Source: Streptomyces sp. NBC_01707 (GTDB taxonomy: Bacteria; Actinomycetota; Actinomycetes; Streptomycetales; Streptomycetaceae). Taken from it: 64,000 bases of DNA. Positions within the stretch are counted from its first letter, which is position 1. The number at the start of each line of letters is the position of its first letter. Location: positions 7,130,001-7,194,000 of the forward strand of contig NZ_CP109190.1 in NCBI RefSeq assembly GCF_041438805.1, written 5' to 3'. Both the position numbers and the translations under genes were made by a program. Shown piece by piece: positions 53,216-63,600 of this stretch. The notes beneath the pieces were generated by a model. That model was not told the DNA's origin and did not search any database. It saw only the letters and a program-made list of their open reading frames with translations.

Positions 53216-54310
53216 GTGCATGTCGTACTCGCCGGTGGGGGGACCGCCGGCCACATCGAGCCCGCGCTTGCCCTCGCGGATGCCCTGCGCAGGCAGGACC
53301 CGAGCGTGGGAATCACTGCCCTGGGCACGGAGCGCGGACTCGAGACCAGGCTCGTACCCGAGCGGGGGTACGAACTGGCGCTGATCCCGGCCGTCCCGCT
53401 GCCGCGCAAGCCCACCCCCGAGCTGATCACGGTCCCGGGGCGGCTGCGCGGCACCATCAAGGCCGCCGAGCAGATCCTGGAGCGCACCAAGGCGGACTGC
53501 GTGGTCGGCTTCGGCGGCTACGTCGCCCTGCCCGGCTACCTGGCCGCCAAGCGGGCCGGGGTGCCGATCGTCGTCCATGAGGCGAACGCCCGGCCGGGCC
53601 TGGCCAACAAGATCGGTTCCCGGTACGCCCACGGGGTCGCCGTGTCCACCCCGGACAGCAAGCTCCGCGGTGCCCGCTACATCGGCATCCCGCTGCGCCG
53701 CACCATCGCCACCCTGGACCGGGCCCGGGTGCGCCCGGAGGCGCGCGACGCGTTCGGCCTCGACCCCAACCTGCCGACGCTGCTGGTCTCCGGCGGTTCG
53801 CAGGGCGCCCGCCACCTCAACGAGGTGATCCAGCGGGTCGCCCCGCTGCTGCAGCGCTCCGGGATCCAGATCCTGCATGTGGTCGGCCCGAAGAACGAAT
53901 TGCCGCGCATCGACAACATGCCCGGGATGCCGCCCTACGTCCCGGTACCGTACGTGGACCGGATGGATCTCGCGTACGCCGCGGCCGACATGATGCTCTG
54001 CCGCGCGGGCGCGATGACCGTCGCCGAACTCTCCGCCGTCGGGCTGCCCGCCGCCTACGTCCCGTTGCCGATCGGCAACGGCGAACAGCGGCTCAATGCC
54101 CAGCCGGTGGTCAACGCCGGCGGGGGTCTGCTGGTGGACGACGCGGCGCTCACCCCCGAGTGGGTGCAGAGCAGTGTCCTCCCGGTGCTTGCGGATCCGC
54201 ACCGTTTGTATGAAATGTCCCGCGCCGCCGCCGAGTTCGGCCGCAGGGATGCCGACGACCTGCTCGTCGGCATGGTGTACGAGGCGATTGCCGCACGCCG
54301 CAACGCGTGA
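53216..54310 (+). CDS. murG: Lipid II synthase MurG
   Basis: A 364-residue GT-B glycosyltransferase that adds GlcNAc to lipid I. The N-terminal Gly-rich loop is '[20 protein letters not shown]', followed by '[20 protein letters not shown]', '[16 protein letters not shown]', '[14 protein letters not shown]' and the UDP-GlcNAc site '[20 protein letters not shown]'. The GTG lies 6 bases after ftsW. In mycobacteria murC would follow; here it does not. Confidence 0.96.
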   Translation: MHVVLAGGGTAGHIEPALALADALRRQDPSVGITALGTERGLETRLVPERGYELALIPAVPLPRKPTPELITVPGRLRGTIKAAEQILERTKADCVVGFGGYVALPGYLAAKRAGVPIVVHEANARPGLANKIGSRYAHGVAVSTPDSKLRGARYIGIPLRRTIATLDRARVRPEARDAFGLDPNLPTLLVSGGSQGARHLNEVIQRVAPLLQRSGIQILHVVGPKNELPRIDNMPGMPPYVPVPYVDRMDLAYAAADMMLCRAGAMTVAELSAVGLPAAYVPLPIGNGEQRLNAQPVVNAGGGLLVDDAALTPEWVQSSVLPVLADPHRLYEMSRAAAEFGRRDADDLLVGMVYEAIAARRNA

Positions 54311-54317
54311 GGCGGGC

Positions 54318-54344
54318 GGGTCCGGGGGCGTCGCCCCCGGACCC
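54318..54344. repeat. 12-bp hairpin inside the dcw operon, between murG and ftsQ
   Basis: GGGTCCGGGGGC (54318-54329) pairs with GCCCCCGGACCC (54333-54344) around GTC. No T tract follows, and the ftsQ ribosome site (AAGGAGCG) comes 7 bases later, so it is more likely an mRNA stability/processing element or dispersed repeat than a full terminator. Confidence 0.5.
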
Positions 54345-54360
54345 GGCATAAGGAGCGAGC

Positions 54361-55149
54361 GTGGCCGGACCGACGACCGCCCGGCGCGGTGCAGGGCAGC
54401 AGCAGGACGACCCGGCCCGCCCGCCGCGCCCCACCGGGCGCAGACTGCCCAGCCGCAGACTGCTGATCGTGATCACCGTCGGCGTCCTGCTGCTCGCTGC
54501 GGGCTCCGTCTGGGCGCTCTACGGCTCGTCCTGGTTCCGGGCCGAACAGGTCACGACCACCGGTGTCGACGTACTGACCCCGGCCGAGGTGGAGGCCGCC
54601 GCCGCGGTGCCGATCGGGGCACCGATGGTCTCCGTGGACACGGCCGCCATCGCGGACCGGTTGCGCCAGAAGTTGCCTCGTATCGACTCGGTGGATGTCG
54701 TACGGTCATGGCCGCACGGCATCGGACTTAAAGTGACCGAACGCAAACCGGTCCTGTTGATGAAAAAGGACACAAAGTTCATTGAAGTGGACGTGAAAGG
54801 TGTCCGTTTCGCCACGGTGGACAGGGCGCCGAAGCGCGTGCCGCTGCTGGAGCTGACCCCCGATCAGTCGGCGAGTCTGCGCCGCTTCGGCAGCGGTCGG
54901 CTGGTGCGGGAAGCGGTCCGGGTCGCGGGTGAACTCCCCGGCGCAGTCGCCAAGGACACCCAGGTCGTGCGGGTCACCTCGTACGATTCGATCTCCCTGG
55001 AACTGACCGGTCACCGCACGGTGGTCTGGGGCAGCGGCGAAGAGGGGCCGGTGAAGGCAAGAGTCCTCACCGCTCTCATGAAAGCGGCTCCCAAAGCGGG
55101 ACACTTCGACGTGAGTGCACCCACCGCTCCTGCGGTGTCGGGCAGTTGA
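54361..55149 (+). CDS. ftsQ: Cell division protein FtsQ
   Basis: A 262-residue bitopic protein. A basic Pro-rich cytoplasmic segment leads to one helix ('LLIVITVGVLLLAAGSVWAL'), a POTRA domain ('FRAEQVTTTGVDVLTPAEVE ...' to 'VKVTERKPVLLM'-like strands) and the FtsQ beta domain. It scaffolds FtsL and the FtsW-FtsI pair. The GTG has AAGGAG upstream. Confidence 0.92.
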   Translation: MAGPTTARRGAGQQQDDPARPPRPTGRRLPSRRLLIVITVGVLLLAAGSVWALYGSSWFRAEQVTTTGVDVLTPAEVEAAAAVPIGAPMVSVDTAAIADRLRQKLPRIDSVDVVRSWPHGIGLKVTERKPVLLMKKDTKFIEVDVKGVRFATVDRAPKRVPLLELTPDQSASLRRFGSGRLVREAVRVAGELPGAVAKDTQVVRVTSYDSISLELTGHRTVVWGSGEEGPVKARVLTALMKAAPKAGHFDVSAPTAPAVSGS

Positions 55150-55239
55150 CGCGCATTTCGCCTGGCCAGCACCCTGGTTGGTCAGCGCTACGGGTGATCA
55201 CATAGGGTGAAAAGAAAAACGGGAGGTTCGGCGTGTTCG

Positions 55240-55269
55240 TTGAACGTGCGCCACTTGTCGACTTAGTGT
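55240..55269 (+). promoter_or_regulatory. Promoter upstream of ftsZ
   Basis: TTGAAC (55240-55245), an 18-base spacer and TAGTGT (55264-55269) form a good housekeeping promoter 157 bases before ftsZ. S. coelicolor ftsZ is known to have several promoters in this gap, one developmental. Confidence 0.55.
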
Positions 55270-55294
55270 CCTGTTCGGAAGAGTCCAAGAAGCA

Positions 55295-55330
55295 GACACA
55301 CTGGTAACCCTAAACTTCAACGTTAGGGTT
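55295..55330. promoter_or_regulatory. GACAC motif and 8-bp inverted repeat upstream of ftsZ
   Basis: GACAC at 55295-55299 matches the core bound by the sporulation regulator WhiA, which is known to target ftsZ. AACCCTAA (55306-55313) and TTAGGGTT (55323-55330) form an inverted repeat with a 9-base loop. Confidence 0.4.
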
Positions 55331-55425
55331 TGGGTCGGCGTTCGGACCGTCCCAATCGGCATCAGTCGTCGCCGCGGGAAACCCGCGAAGCGACGACACG
55401 TAACTCGAGGCGAGAGGCCTTCGAC

Positions 55426-56643
55426 GTGGCAGCACCGCAGAACTACCTCGCAGTCATCAAGGTCATCGGTGTCGGCGGCGGTGGTGTCAATGCCATCAAC
55501 CGAATGATCGAGGTCGGTCTCAAGGGCGTCGAGTTCATCGCGATCAACACTGATGCGCAAGCCCTGTTGATGAGCGACGCCGACGTCAAGCTCGACGTCG
55601 GCCGTGAACTCACCCGCGGCCTCGGCGCCGGGGCCAACCCGGCCGTCGGTCGTAAGGCGGCAGAGGACCACCGTGAGGAGATCGAGGAGGTCCTCAAGGG
55701 GGCCGACATGGTCTTCGTCACCGCCGGAGAGGGCGGCGGCACCGGCACCGGCGGCGCACCCGTCGTCGCCAACATCGCGCGCTCGCTCGGCGCCCTCACG
55801 ATCGGCGTGGTCACCCGCCCGTTCACCTTCGAGGGCCGGCGCCGCGCGAACCAGGCGGAGGACGGCATCGCCGAGCTCCGCGAAGAGGTCGACACCCTCA
55901 TCGTCATTCCCAACGACCGACTGCTGTCCATCTCGGACCGCCAGGTGAGCGTGCTCGACGCGTTCAAGTCGGCCGACCAGGTACTGCTCTCGGGTGTCCA
56001 GGGCATCACCGACCTCATCACCACCCCGGGTCTGATCAACCTCGACTTCGCCGACGTCAAGTCGGTCATGTCCGAGGCCGGATCGGCGCTCATGGGTATC
56101 GGCTCGGCCCGCGGCGACGACCGCGCGGTGGCCGCGGCCGAGATGGCGATCTCCTCGCCGCTCCTGGAGGCGTCCATCGACGGCGCCCGTGGCGTCCTGC
56201 TCTCCATCTCCGGCGGCAGCGACCTCGGTCTCTTCGAGATCAACGAGGCCGCCCAGCTGGTGAGTGAGGCGGCCCACCCGGAGGCGAACATCATCTTCGG
56301 TGCGGTCATCGACGACGCACTGGGTGACGAGGTGCGGGTCACCGTGATCGCCGCGGGCTTCGACGGCGGACAGCCGCCGGCCCGTCGCGAGAACGTCCTC
56401 GGGGCGGGCGCCGGCAAGCGCGAGGAGCAGGCTCCGCCGGTCCGGTCCGCCGAACCGGTGCGCCAGTCCGGCGGGCTCGGCTCCGTGCCTGTACGCGAGG
56501 AGAGCCCGGCCCCGGCCGAGTCCGTACCGGTGGCGAGCGAGACCTCGATGTCGCCGGTCTCCCAGCCGCACGTCCCGCCGGCCCGTCCCGCCTACCAGGA
56601 CACCCAGGCCGAAGAGCTGGATGTTCCGGACTTCTTGAAGTGA
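55426..56643 (+). CDS. ftsZ: Cell division GTPase FtsZ
   Basis: A 405-residue tubulin homologue that forms the Z ring. The tubulin signature is '[15 protein letters not shown]'; the T7 loop region '[17 protein letters not shown]' activates the neighbouring subunit. A Pro/Glu-rich linker (about residues 320-395) ends in the conserved C-terminal peptide 'ELDVPDFLK', which binds SepF. The GTG at 55426 follows CGAGAGG and matches the family N-terminus. The stop overlaps pgeF (GTGA). Confidence 0.97.
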   Translation: MAAPQNYLAVIKVIGVGGGGVNAINRMIEVGLKGVEFIAINTDAQALLMSDADVKLDVGRELTRGLGAGANPAVGRKAAEDHREEIEEVLKGADMVFVTAGEGGGTGTGGAPVVANIARSLGALTIGVVTRPFTFEGRRRANQAEDGIAELREEVDTLIVIPNDRLLSISDRQVSVLDAFKSADQVLLSGVQGITDLITTPGLINLDFADVKSVMSEAGSALMGIGSARGDDRAVAAAEMAISSPLLEASIDGARGVLLSISGGSDLGLFEINEAAQLVSEAAHPEANIIFGAVIDDALGDEVRVTVIAAGFDGGQPPARRENVLGAGAGKREEQAPPVRSAEPVRQSGGLGSVPVREESPAPAESVPVASETSMSPVSQPHVPPARPAYQDTQAEELDVPDFLK

Positions 56644-57398
56644 TAGGCCGGCACCACGCAGTGACCGCAGTGTCCTCCGTGTCCTCGGGGGGTGGCGCTC
56701 ACTTCGCCTTCACCGACAGGTGGGGCGGGGTGAGCGCCGCTCCGTACGGGGAGCTCAACCTCGGCGGCGCGGTCGGGGACGACTCCGCCGCCGTTCTCGC
56801 CAACCGCGAGCGCGCCGCCCGCAGCCTCGGTCTCGATCCGACGCAGGTCGTCTGGATGAACCAGGTGCACGGGCGGGACGTGGCGGTCGTCGACGGGCCC
56901 TGGCCGGACGGTTCCGAGATTCCCGCGGTGGACGCGGTGGTGACCGCGCGACGCGGACTCCCGCTCGCCGTGCTCACCGCCGACTGCACCCCGGTACTTC
57001 TCGCCGACCCGGTCGCCGGGATCGCGGCGGCGGCACACGCCGGCCGTCCCGGTCTGGTCGCCGGAGTCGTTCCCGCCGTGGTCGGGGCCATGGTGACGCT
57101 CGGCGCGGAGCCCTCCCGGATCACCGCGCACACCGGCCCGGCCGTCTGCGGACGGTGTTACGAAGTCCCGGCGGAGATGCGGTCCGAGGTGGCCGAGGCA
57201 GTTCCCGGATCGTGGTCCGAGACCAGTTGGGGGACGCCGGCCGTGGATGTCACCGCCGGGGTCCATGCCCAGCTCGAAGCCCTCGGGGTGCGGGATCGGC
57301 ACAAGTCGCCCGCCTGCACCCTGGAATCGGGCGACCACTTCTCGTACCGCCGCGACCGCACCACCGGGCGGCTCGCCGGATATGTCTGGTTGGACTGA
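56640..57398 (+). CDS. pgeF: Peptidoglycan editing factor PgeF / YlmD (laccase-domain)
   Basis: A 252-residue DUF152 protein. In E. coli PgeF removes L-Ser wrongly added in place of L-Ala in murein precursors; other members are purine nucleoside phosphorylases. The Zn-site residues lie in '[16 protein letters not shown]', '[15 protein letters not shown]' and '[15 protein letters not shown]' (the usual Trp after HAG is Arg). The start overlaps the ftsZ stop. Confidence 0.9.
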   Translation: MIGRHHAVTAVSSVSSGGGAHFAFTDRWGGVSAAPYGELNLGGAVGDDSAAVLANRERAARSLGLDPTQVVWMNQVHGRDVAVVDGPWPDGSEIPAVDAVVTARRGLPLAVLTADCTPVLLADPVAGIAAAAHAGRPGLVAGVVPAVVGAMVTLGAEPSRITAHTGPAVCGRCYEVPAEMRSEVAEAVPGSWSETSWGTPAVDVTAGVHAQLEALGVRDRHKSPACTLESGDHFSYRRDRTTGRLAGYVWLD

Positions 57399-57404
57399 TA
57401 GGGC

Positions 57405-58124
57405 ATGACGGACCGTAAGACTCAACTCGCCGCAAATCTGGCACAGGTGGAGCAACGTATTGCTTCCGCCTGTGCCGTTGCAGGCCGCAAAAGGGGAGAA
57501 GTGACCCTCATCGTGGTCACGAAGACCTATCCCGCGAGCGATGTGCGAATCCTGCATGAACTCGGTGTGCGCCATGTCGCGGAGAATCGTGACCAGGATG
57601 CGGCACCCAAGGCAGCCGCTTGTGCGGATCTGTCGCTCACATGGCACTTTGTCGGACAACTGCAGACGAACAAGGTTCGTTCTGTGGCGAGTTATGCCGA
57701 TGTCGTGCAGTCGGTCGACCGGACCAAGTTGGTCACGGCCCTCTCGGCCGCCGCCGTGCGCGGTGGGCGCGAACTCGGGTGTCTCATCCAGGTCGCCCTC
57801 GACGCGGAGGGCGGCGAGCGCGGTGACCGGGGCGGCGTCGCGCCGGACGGGATCGAGGAGTTGGCCGACGCGGTTGCCGCCGCGCCGGGGCTCCGGCTCG
57901 ACGGTCTGATGACCGTGGCGCCGCTCGCCGGACCGTACGCCGGGCGGCAACGCGCGGCATTCGACCGGCTGATGGAATTCTCATCCCGCCTGCGCGGGAA
58001 CCATCCGGCTGCGAACATGGTCTCTGCAGGGATGAGTGCGGACCTCGAAGAAGCGGTTGCGGCCGGAGCGACACATGTGCGCGTCGGTACTGCGGTACTC
58101 GGAGTCCGACCCGGGCTCGGGTAA
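57405..58124 (+). CDS. ylmE: YggS/YlmE-family PLP-binding protein
   Basis: A 239-residue protein of the PLP homeostasis family (PLPBP). The PLP Schiff-base lysine is Lys40 in '[19 protein letters not shown]', and the phosphate site is in '[20 protein letters not shown]'. In Streptomyces the ylmD-ylmE pair downstream of ftsZ affects septation and sporulation. The ATG is 6 bases after pgeF. Confidence 0.92.
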   Translation: MTDRKTQLAANLAQVEQRIASACAVAGRKRGEVTLIVVTKTYPASDVRILHELGVRHVAENRDQDAAPKAAACADLSLTWHFVGQLQTNKVRSVASYADVVQSVDRTKLVTALSAAAVRGGRELGCLIQVALDAEGGERGDRGGVAPDGIEELADAVAAAPGLRLDGLMTVAPLAGPYAGRQRAAFDRLMEFSSRLRGNHPAANMVSAGMSADLEEAVAAGATHVRVGTAVLGVRPGLG

Positions 58125-58249
58125 CGTCGCCAAGCAAGTCGGACCACAGCAGAAAATATGGTCATTCCCGCCTTTGGCGGGCAGGCCTGAGTGGATCGCG
58201 GGCACTTGGTGACAGGTTCCGATCCACCACAGAGCGGAGGACTCAGAGC

Positions 58250-58867
58250 ATGGCCGGCGCGATGCGCAAGATGGCGGTCTACCTCGGCCTCGTGGAGGAC
58301 GATGGGTACGACGGTCCGGGGTTCGACCCCGACGACGAATTCGAACCCGAGCCGGAGCCGGAGCGTGACCGGCGGCGGCACCAGCCCGCGCATCAGGTGG
58401 AGCGGGACCGCGAGCGGGACGAATCGGTACGAGTGGTGCAGCCGCCCGCGCAGCGGGAGCCCGTCCAGATCCCGGCGGAGAGCGTGCGACCCGCCCGAAT
58501 CGCGCCCGTGGCATCCATCACACCTGAACGCCCGAACATGGAGAAGAACGCACCGGTGATCATGCCCAAGGTCGTGTCCGAGCGGGAGCCCTACCGGATC
58601 ACCACGCTGCACCCCCGGACCTACAACGAGGCCCGTACCATCGGGGAACACTTCCGTGAGGGCACTCCGGTGATCATGAATCTCACGGAGATGGACGATA
58701 CGGACGCGAAGCGACTTGTCGACTTTGCGGCAGGACTCGTCTTCGGTCTCCATGGCAGCATTGAACGGGTGACGCAGAAGGTGTTCCTGTTGTCGCCTGC
58801 TAACGTCGATGTCACGGCGGAGGACAAGGCCCGCATCGCTGAGGGCGGATTCTTCAACCAGAGCTGA
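58250..58867 (+). CDS. sepF: FtsZ membrane anchor SepF
   Basis: A 205-residue protein. The N-terminal amphipathic helix ([18 protein letters not shown]) targets the membrane, a charged disordered linker of ~90 residues follows (Glu/Arg/Pro-rich), and the C-terminal SepF fold begins at '[20 protein letters not shown]' and includes '[18 protein letters not shown]'. It binds the FtsZ tail and takes the role of the absent FtsA. The ATG has GGAGGAC upstream. Confidence 0.95.
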   Translation: MAGAMRKMAVYLGLVEDDGYDGPGFDPDDEFEPEPEPERDRRRHQPAHQVERDRERDESVRVVQPPAQREPVQIPAESVRPARIAPVASITPERPNMEKNAPVIMPKVVSEREPYRITTLHPRTYNEARTIGEHFREGTPVIMNLTEMDDTDAKRLVDFAAGLVFGLHGSIERVTQKVFLLSPANVDVTAEDKARIAEGGFFNQS

Positions 58868-58938
58868 GAACACGACACCGGGAACGACCCCGGCCGAGAG
58901 GCCGGAGCTACGAGAGCCAGGGGAGAGGGAAGCGCGAA

Positions 58939-59223
58939 ATGGGCGTCGCACTGCAGGTTGTCTATATCGCGCTGATGTGTTTCCTCATCGTGCTGATCTT
59001 CCGGCTGGTCATGGACTACGTCTTCCAGTTCGCACGTTCATGGCAGCCCGGCAAGCCGATGGTGGTGCTTCTTGAGGCCACCTACACTGTCACCGATCCA
59101 CCGCTCAAGCTTCTGCGGCGGTTCATTCCGCCGCTGCGTCTCGGGGGCGTGGCACTCGACCTGTCCTTCTTCGTTCTGATGATCATCGTCTACATCCTGA
59201 TCGCGATTGTGACCAGGCTGTGA
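58939..59223 (+). CDS. ylmG: YggT/YlmG-family membrane protein
   Basis: A 94-residue protein with two membrane helices ('VVYIALMCFLIVLIFRLVMD', 'LDLSFFVLMIIVYILIAIVT') flanking the YggT motif region ('DPPLKLLRRFIPPLRLGGVA'). The family sits next to sepF in most Gram-positives and is thought to assist division or membrane protein quality. Position and topology make the call secure. Confidence 0.9.
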   Translation: MGVALQVVYIALMCFLIVLIFRLVMDYVFQFARSWQPGKPMVVLLEATYTVTDPPLKLLRRFIPPLRLGGVALDLSFFVLMIIVYILIAIVTRL

Positions 59224-59272
59224 ACGATACGGTCTTGCCGACTGCCGACGACTACGTAGAGGTGAAGAAGAG

Positions 59273-60409
59273 ATGCCGCTGACCCCCGAGGACGTGCGGA
59301 ACAAGCAGTTCACGACCGTCCGTCTCCGAGAAGGCTATGACGAGGACGAGGTCGATGCCTTCCTCGACGAGGTCGAGTCCGAGCTGACCCGCCTGCTCCG
59401 TGAGAACGAGGACCTGCGCGCCAAGCTGGCCGCCGCCACGCGTGCCGCCGCGCAGAACCAGCAGCAGGGCATGCGGAAGCCGGAGCCGCAGGACCGGCCC
59501 GGGGCACCCGTGCCCGCCGCCATATCGGGTCCGCCGGTCCAGCAGCAGCCCCCGCAGATGGGTCCCCCCCAGCTGCCCGGTGGTGCTCCGCAGCTGCCCG
59601 CCGGTCCCAGCGGTCACGGCCCGGGTCAGCACGGCCCCGGCCCTCAGGGTCAGCACGGTCCCGGCCCGATGCAGGGCGGCCCCATGGGCGGTCCCATGGG
59701 TCACGCGCCGCAGCAGATGCAGCAGATGCAGCAGATGCAGCCGCCGCAGATGCAGCAGCCGCAGATGCAGCAGCCCGGTCAGGGCCCCGGTGGCGACAGC
59801 GCCGCCCGTGTCCTCTCGCTCGCACAGCAGACCGCCGACCAGGCGATCGCGGAGGCCCGTTCCGAGGCCAACAAGATCGTCGGCGAGGCGCGGAGCCGTG
59901 CCGAGGGCCTGGAGCGCGACGCGCGTGCCAAGGCGGACGCGCTGGAGCGGGACGCGCAGGAGAAGCACCGCGTGGCGATGAGCTCGCTGGAGTCGGCCCG
60001 CGCGACGCTGGAGCGCAAGGTCGAGGACCTGCGTGGCTTCGAGCGCGAGTACCGGACCAGGCTGAAGTCCTACCTGGAGAGCCAGCTGCGTCAGCTGGAG
60101 ACCCAGGCCGACGACTCGCTGGCCCCGCCGCGGACCCCGGCTGCCGCTTCGCTGCCGCCGTCGCCCTCGCTGGCTCCGGCCGGTGCGGGTGCCATGGGAC
60201 ACACCATGGGTGGCAACCACGGTGGTCACGGTGGCCCGCAGATGGGCGGCAACCCGTCCATGGGCGCCGGACCGTCCTACGGTGGCCAGCAGCAGATGTC
60301 GCCGGCCATGACGCAGCCGATGGCACCGGTGCGGCCGCAGGCGCCGCAGCCGATGCAGCAGGCGCCGTCGCCGATGCGTGGGTTCCTGATCGACGAGGAC
60401 GACAACTGA
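59273..60409 (+). CDS. divIVA: Polar growth protein DivIVA
   Basis: A 378-residue coiled-coil protein that marks hyphal tips and recruits the tip-growth machinery. The N-terminal lipid-binding domain is 'PLTPEDVRNKQFTTVRLREG' with the first coiled coil 'VDAFLDEVESELTRLLREN'. A Pro/Gln/Gly/Met-rich linker (about residues 65-175, many QQMQQM and HGPGPQGQ copies) leads to the second coiled coil ('AIAEARSEANKIVGEARSRA ... LERDAQEKHR'), and then a Gly/Met-rich tail. The ATG is at 59273. Confidence 0.96.
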   Translation: MPLTPEDVRNKQFTTVRLREGYDEDEVDAFLDEVESELTRLLRENEDLRAKLAAATRAAAQNQQQGMRKPEPQDRPGAPVPAAISGPPVQQQPPQMGPPQLPGGAPQLPAGPSGHGPGQHGPGPQGQHGPGPMQGGPMGGPMGHAPQQMQQMQQMQPPQMQQPQMQQPGQGPGGDSAARVLSLAQQTADQAIAEARSEANKIVGEARSRAEGLERDARAKADALERDAQEKHRVAMSSLESARATLERKVEDLRGFEREYRTRLKSYLESQLRQLETQADDSLAPPRTPAAASLPPSPSLAPAGAGAMGHTMGGNHGGHGGPQMGGNPSMGAGPSYGGQQQMSPAMTQPMAPVRPQAPQPMQQAPSPMRGFLIDEDDN

Positions 60410-60450
60410 GCGGGTCGCGCGCGCTGAGCGCGTAGCCGTCGGCAGGCTGA

Positions 60451-60490
60451 GGGCCGGGCCCCGGGGATTTCCCCGGGGCCCGGCCCTTTT
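60451..60490 (+). terminator. Strong terminator after divIVA
   Basis: A 16-bp stem (60451-60466 with 60471-60486) closes on ATTT and is followed by TTTT. Confidence 0.88.
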
Positions 60491-60622
60491 GCCGTGCGCA
60501 GCGGCCGGGGGTGCGCCCGTGGCGGTCCTTGCCCCGTACCCGCCCCCTCCCGGCCTCGGGCACCGCCCCGGACCCCGCGTCGCCGTCGCCGAAGAGGCGG
60601 GAAGCCGGCCCCCGGCGATCGC

Positions 60623-60675
60623 GGAGCAGCAAAAGGCCCGGCCGGAATCGCTCCGGCCGGGCCTTTTGCTGCTCC
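60623..60675. terminator. 24-bp bidirectional terminator between divIVA and ileS
   Basis: The arms 60623-60646 and 60652-60675 are fully complementary with a 5-base loop. Each arm contains AAAA or TTTT so that both strands read stem plus T-run. It lies 8 bases beyond the ileS stop. Confidence 0.85.
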
Positions 60676-60683
60676 CGTGCGGG

Positions 60684-63600
60684 TTACTGCACCGTCTTGC
60701 GGAGGCGGAACGTGAGGGACAGGCCCTCGTCCTCGAACGGGGCGCCGTACGCCTCGTCCGCCTCGCCCTCCGCGTAGTCCAGCGCCAGCACCTCGTCCGC
60801 GATCAGCGGCGCATGCTCGGTCAGGGCCTCCACCGTCGCCGGCGACGTGGACGTCCAGCGGACGGTGATGCGGTCCGCGACGTCCAGGCCGCTGTTCTTG
60901 CGGGCCTCCTGGATCAGCCGGATCGCGTCACGGGCCAGCCCCGCGCGCCGCAGCTCCGGGGTGATCTCCAGGTCCAGAGCGACCGTCGCGCCCGAGTCGG
61001 ACGCCACCGACCAGCCCTCGCGCGGCGTCTCGGTGATGATCACCTCGTCGGGGGAGAGGGTGACCTGCTCGCCGTCCACCTCGACCGACGCCGTGCCCTC
61101 GCGCAGGGCCAGCGAGAGCGCCGCCGCGTCGGTGTTCGCCACGGCCTTCGCGACCGCCTGGACGCCCTTGCCGAACCGCTTGCCCAGCGCCCTGAAGTTC
61201 GCCTTCGCCGTCGTGTCGACCAGCGAGCCGCCGACCTCCGAGAGGGAGGCCAGCGAGGAGACGTTCAGCTCCTCCGTGATCTGGGCGTGCAGGTCGGGGG
61301 AGAGCGCGTCGAAGCCGGACGCCGCGACCAGCGCCCGGGAGAGCGGCTGGCGGGTCTTGACGCCCGACTCCGCGCGCGTGGCCCGGCCGAGCTCGACCAG
61401 GCGGCGTACCAGCGCCATCTGGGTGGAGAGGGCCGGGTCGATCGCCGTGAGGTCCGCCTTCGGCCAGCTGGAGAGGTGGACCGACTCGGGCGCGTCCACG
61501 GTGACCGGGACGACCAGGTCCTGCCAGACCCGCTCGGTGAGGAACGGGGTCAGCGGGGCCATCAGCCGGGTGACCGTCTCGACGACCTCGTGCAGGGTGC
61601 GCAGCGCCGCCTTGTCGCCCTGCCAGAAGCGGCGGCGGGAGCGGCGTACGTACCAGTTGGACAGGTCGTCCACGAACGCGGAGAGGAGCTTGCCGGCACG
61701 CTGGGTGTCGTAGCCCTCCAGTGCCTGCGTGACCTGGTCCACCAGTGCGTTCAGCTCGCTGAGCAGCCAGCGGTCCAGGACCGTGCGGTCCGCCGGGGCC
61801 GGGTCGGCCGCGGAAGGCGCCCAGTTCGACGTACGGGCGTACAGGGCCTGGAAGGCAACCGTGTTCCAGTACGTGAGGAGGGTCTTGCGCACGACTTCCT
61901 GGATCGTGCCGTGGCCCACGCGCCGCGCGGCCCAGGGGGAGCCGCCCGCCGCCATGAACCAGCGGACCGCGTCCGCGCCGTGCTGGTCCATCAGCGGGAT
62001 CGGCTGGAGGATGTTGCCCAGGTGCTTGGACATCTTCCGGCCGTCCTCGGCGAGGATGTGGCCCAGGCAGACCACGTTCTCGTACGACGACTTGTCGAAG
62101 ACCAGCGTGCCGACGGCCATCAATGTGTAGAACCAGCCGCGGGTCTGGTCGATGGCCTCGGAGATGAACTGCGCCGGGTAGCGGCTCTCGAAGAGCTCCT
62201 TGTTCTTGTACGGGTAGCCCCACTGCGCGAACGGCATCGAACCCGAGTCGTACCAGGCGTCGATGACCTCCGGGACGCGGTACGCCTCCAGCTGGCAGTT
62301 CTCGTGCGTGCAGGTGAACGTGATCGCGTCGATGTACGGACGGTGCGGGTCCAGGTCCGACTGGTCGGCGCCGGTGAGGTCGGTGAGCTCGGCGCGGGAG
62401 CCGACGCAGGTGAGGTGGTCGTCCTCGCAGCGCCAGATCGGCAGCGGGGTGCCCCAGTAGCGGTTGCGGGACAGGGCCCAGTCGACGTTGTTGTTCAGCC
62501 AGTCGCCGAAGCGGCCGTTCTTGACCGAGTCAGGGAACCAGTTGGTCTTCTCGTTCTCTTCGAGGAGCCGGTCCTTGATGGCGGTCGTACGGATGTACCA
62601 GGACGGCTGCGCGTAGTAGAGCAGCGCGGTGTGGCAGCGCCAGCAGTGCGGGTAGCTGTGCTCGTACGGGACGTGGCGGAAGAGTTTGCCGCGGGCGGCC
62701 AGGTCCTCGGTGAGCGCCTCGTCGGCCTTCTTGAAGAAGACGCCGCCGACCAGCGGCAGGTTCTCCTCGAAGGTGCCGTCGGGGCGGACCGGGTTCACGA
62801 CCGGCAGACCGTACGCGCGGCAGACCTTGAGGTCGTCCTCACCGAACGCGGGGGACTGGTGGACCAGACCCGTACCGTCCTCGGTCGTCACGTACTCGGC
62901 GTTGACGACGTAGTGCGCCGGGACCGGGCTGCCCTCGCTGTCGCTCGGGAAGTCCACGAGGGTGAACGGGCGCTCGTACGTCCAGCGCTCCATCTCGCGG
63001 CCGGTGAAGGCCTGGCCGGTGAGCTCCCAGCCCTCGCCGAGTGCCTTCTCCAGGAGGGGCTGGGCGACGACGAGCTTCTCCTCGCCGTCGGTCGCGACGA
63101 CATAGGTGACGTCGGGGTGTGCGGCGACCGCGGTGTTGGAGACCAGCGTCCACGGAGTGGTCGTCCAGACCAGCAGCGCGGCCTCGCCGGCCAACGGGCC
63201 GGAGGTGAGCGGGAAGCGTACGAAGACCGAGGGGTCGACGACCGTCTCGTAGCCCTGCGCCAGCTCGTGGTCGGAGAGGCCGGTGCCGCAGCGCGGGCAC
63301 CACGGGGCGACGCGGTGGTCCTGGACCAGCAGGTCCTTGTTGAAGATCTCCTTCAGGGACCACCAGACGGAGTCGACGTACGACGGGTCCATCGTCCGGT
63401 ACGCGTCGTCCAGGTCGACCCAGTAGCCCATGCGGGTCGTGAGCTCGCTGAACGCGTCGGTGTGGCGGGTCACGGACTCACGGCACTTGGCGTTGAACTC
63501 GGCGATGCCGTACGCCTCGATGTCCTTCTTGCCGTTGAAGCCCAGCTCCTTCTCCACCGCGAGCTCGACCGGCAGCCCATGGCAGTCCCAGCCGGCCTTG

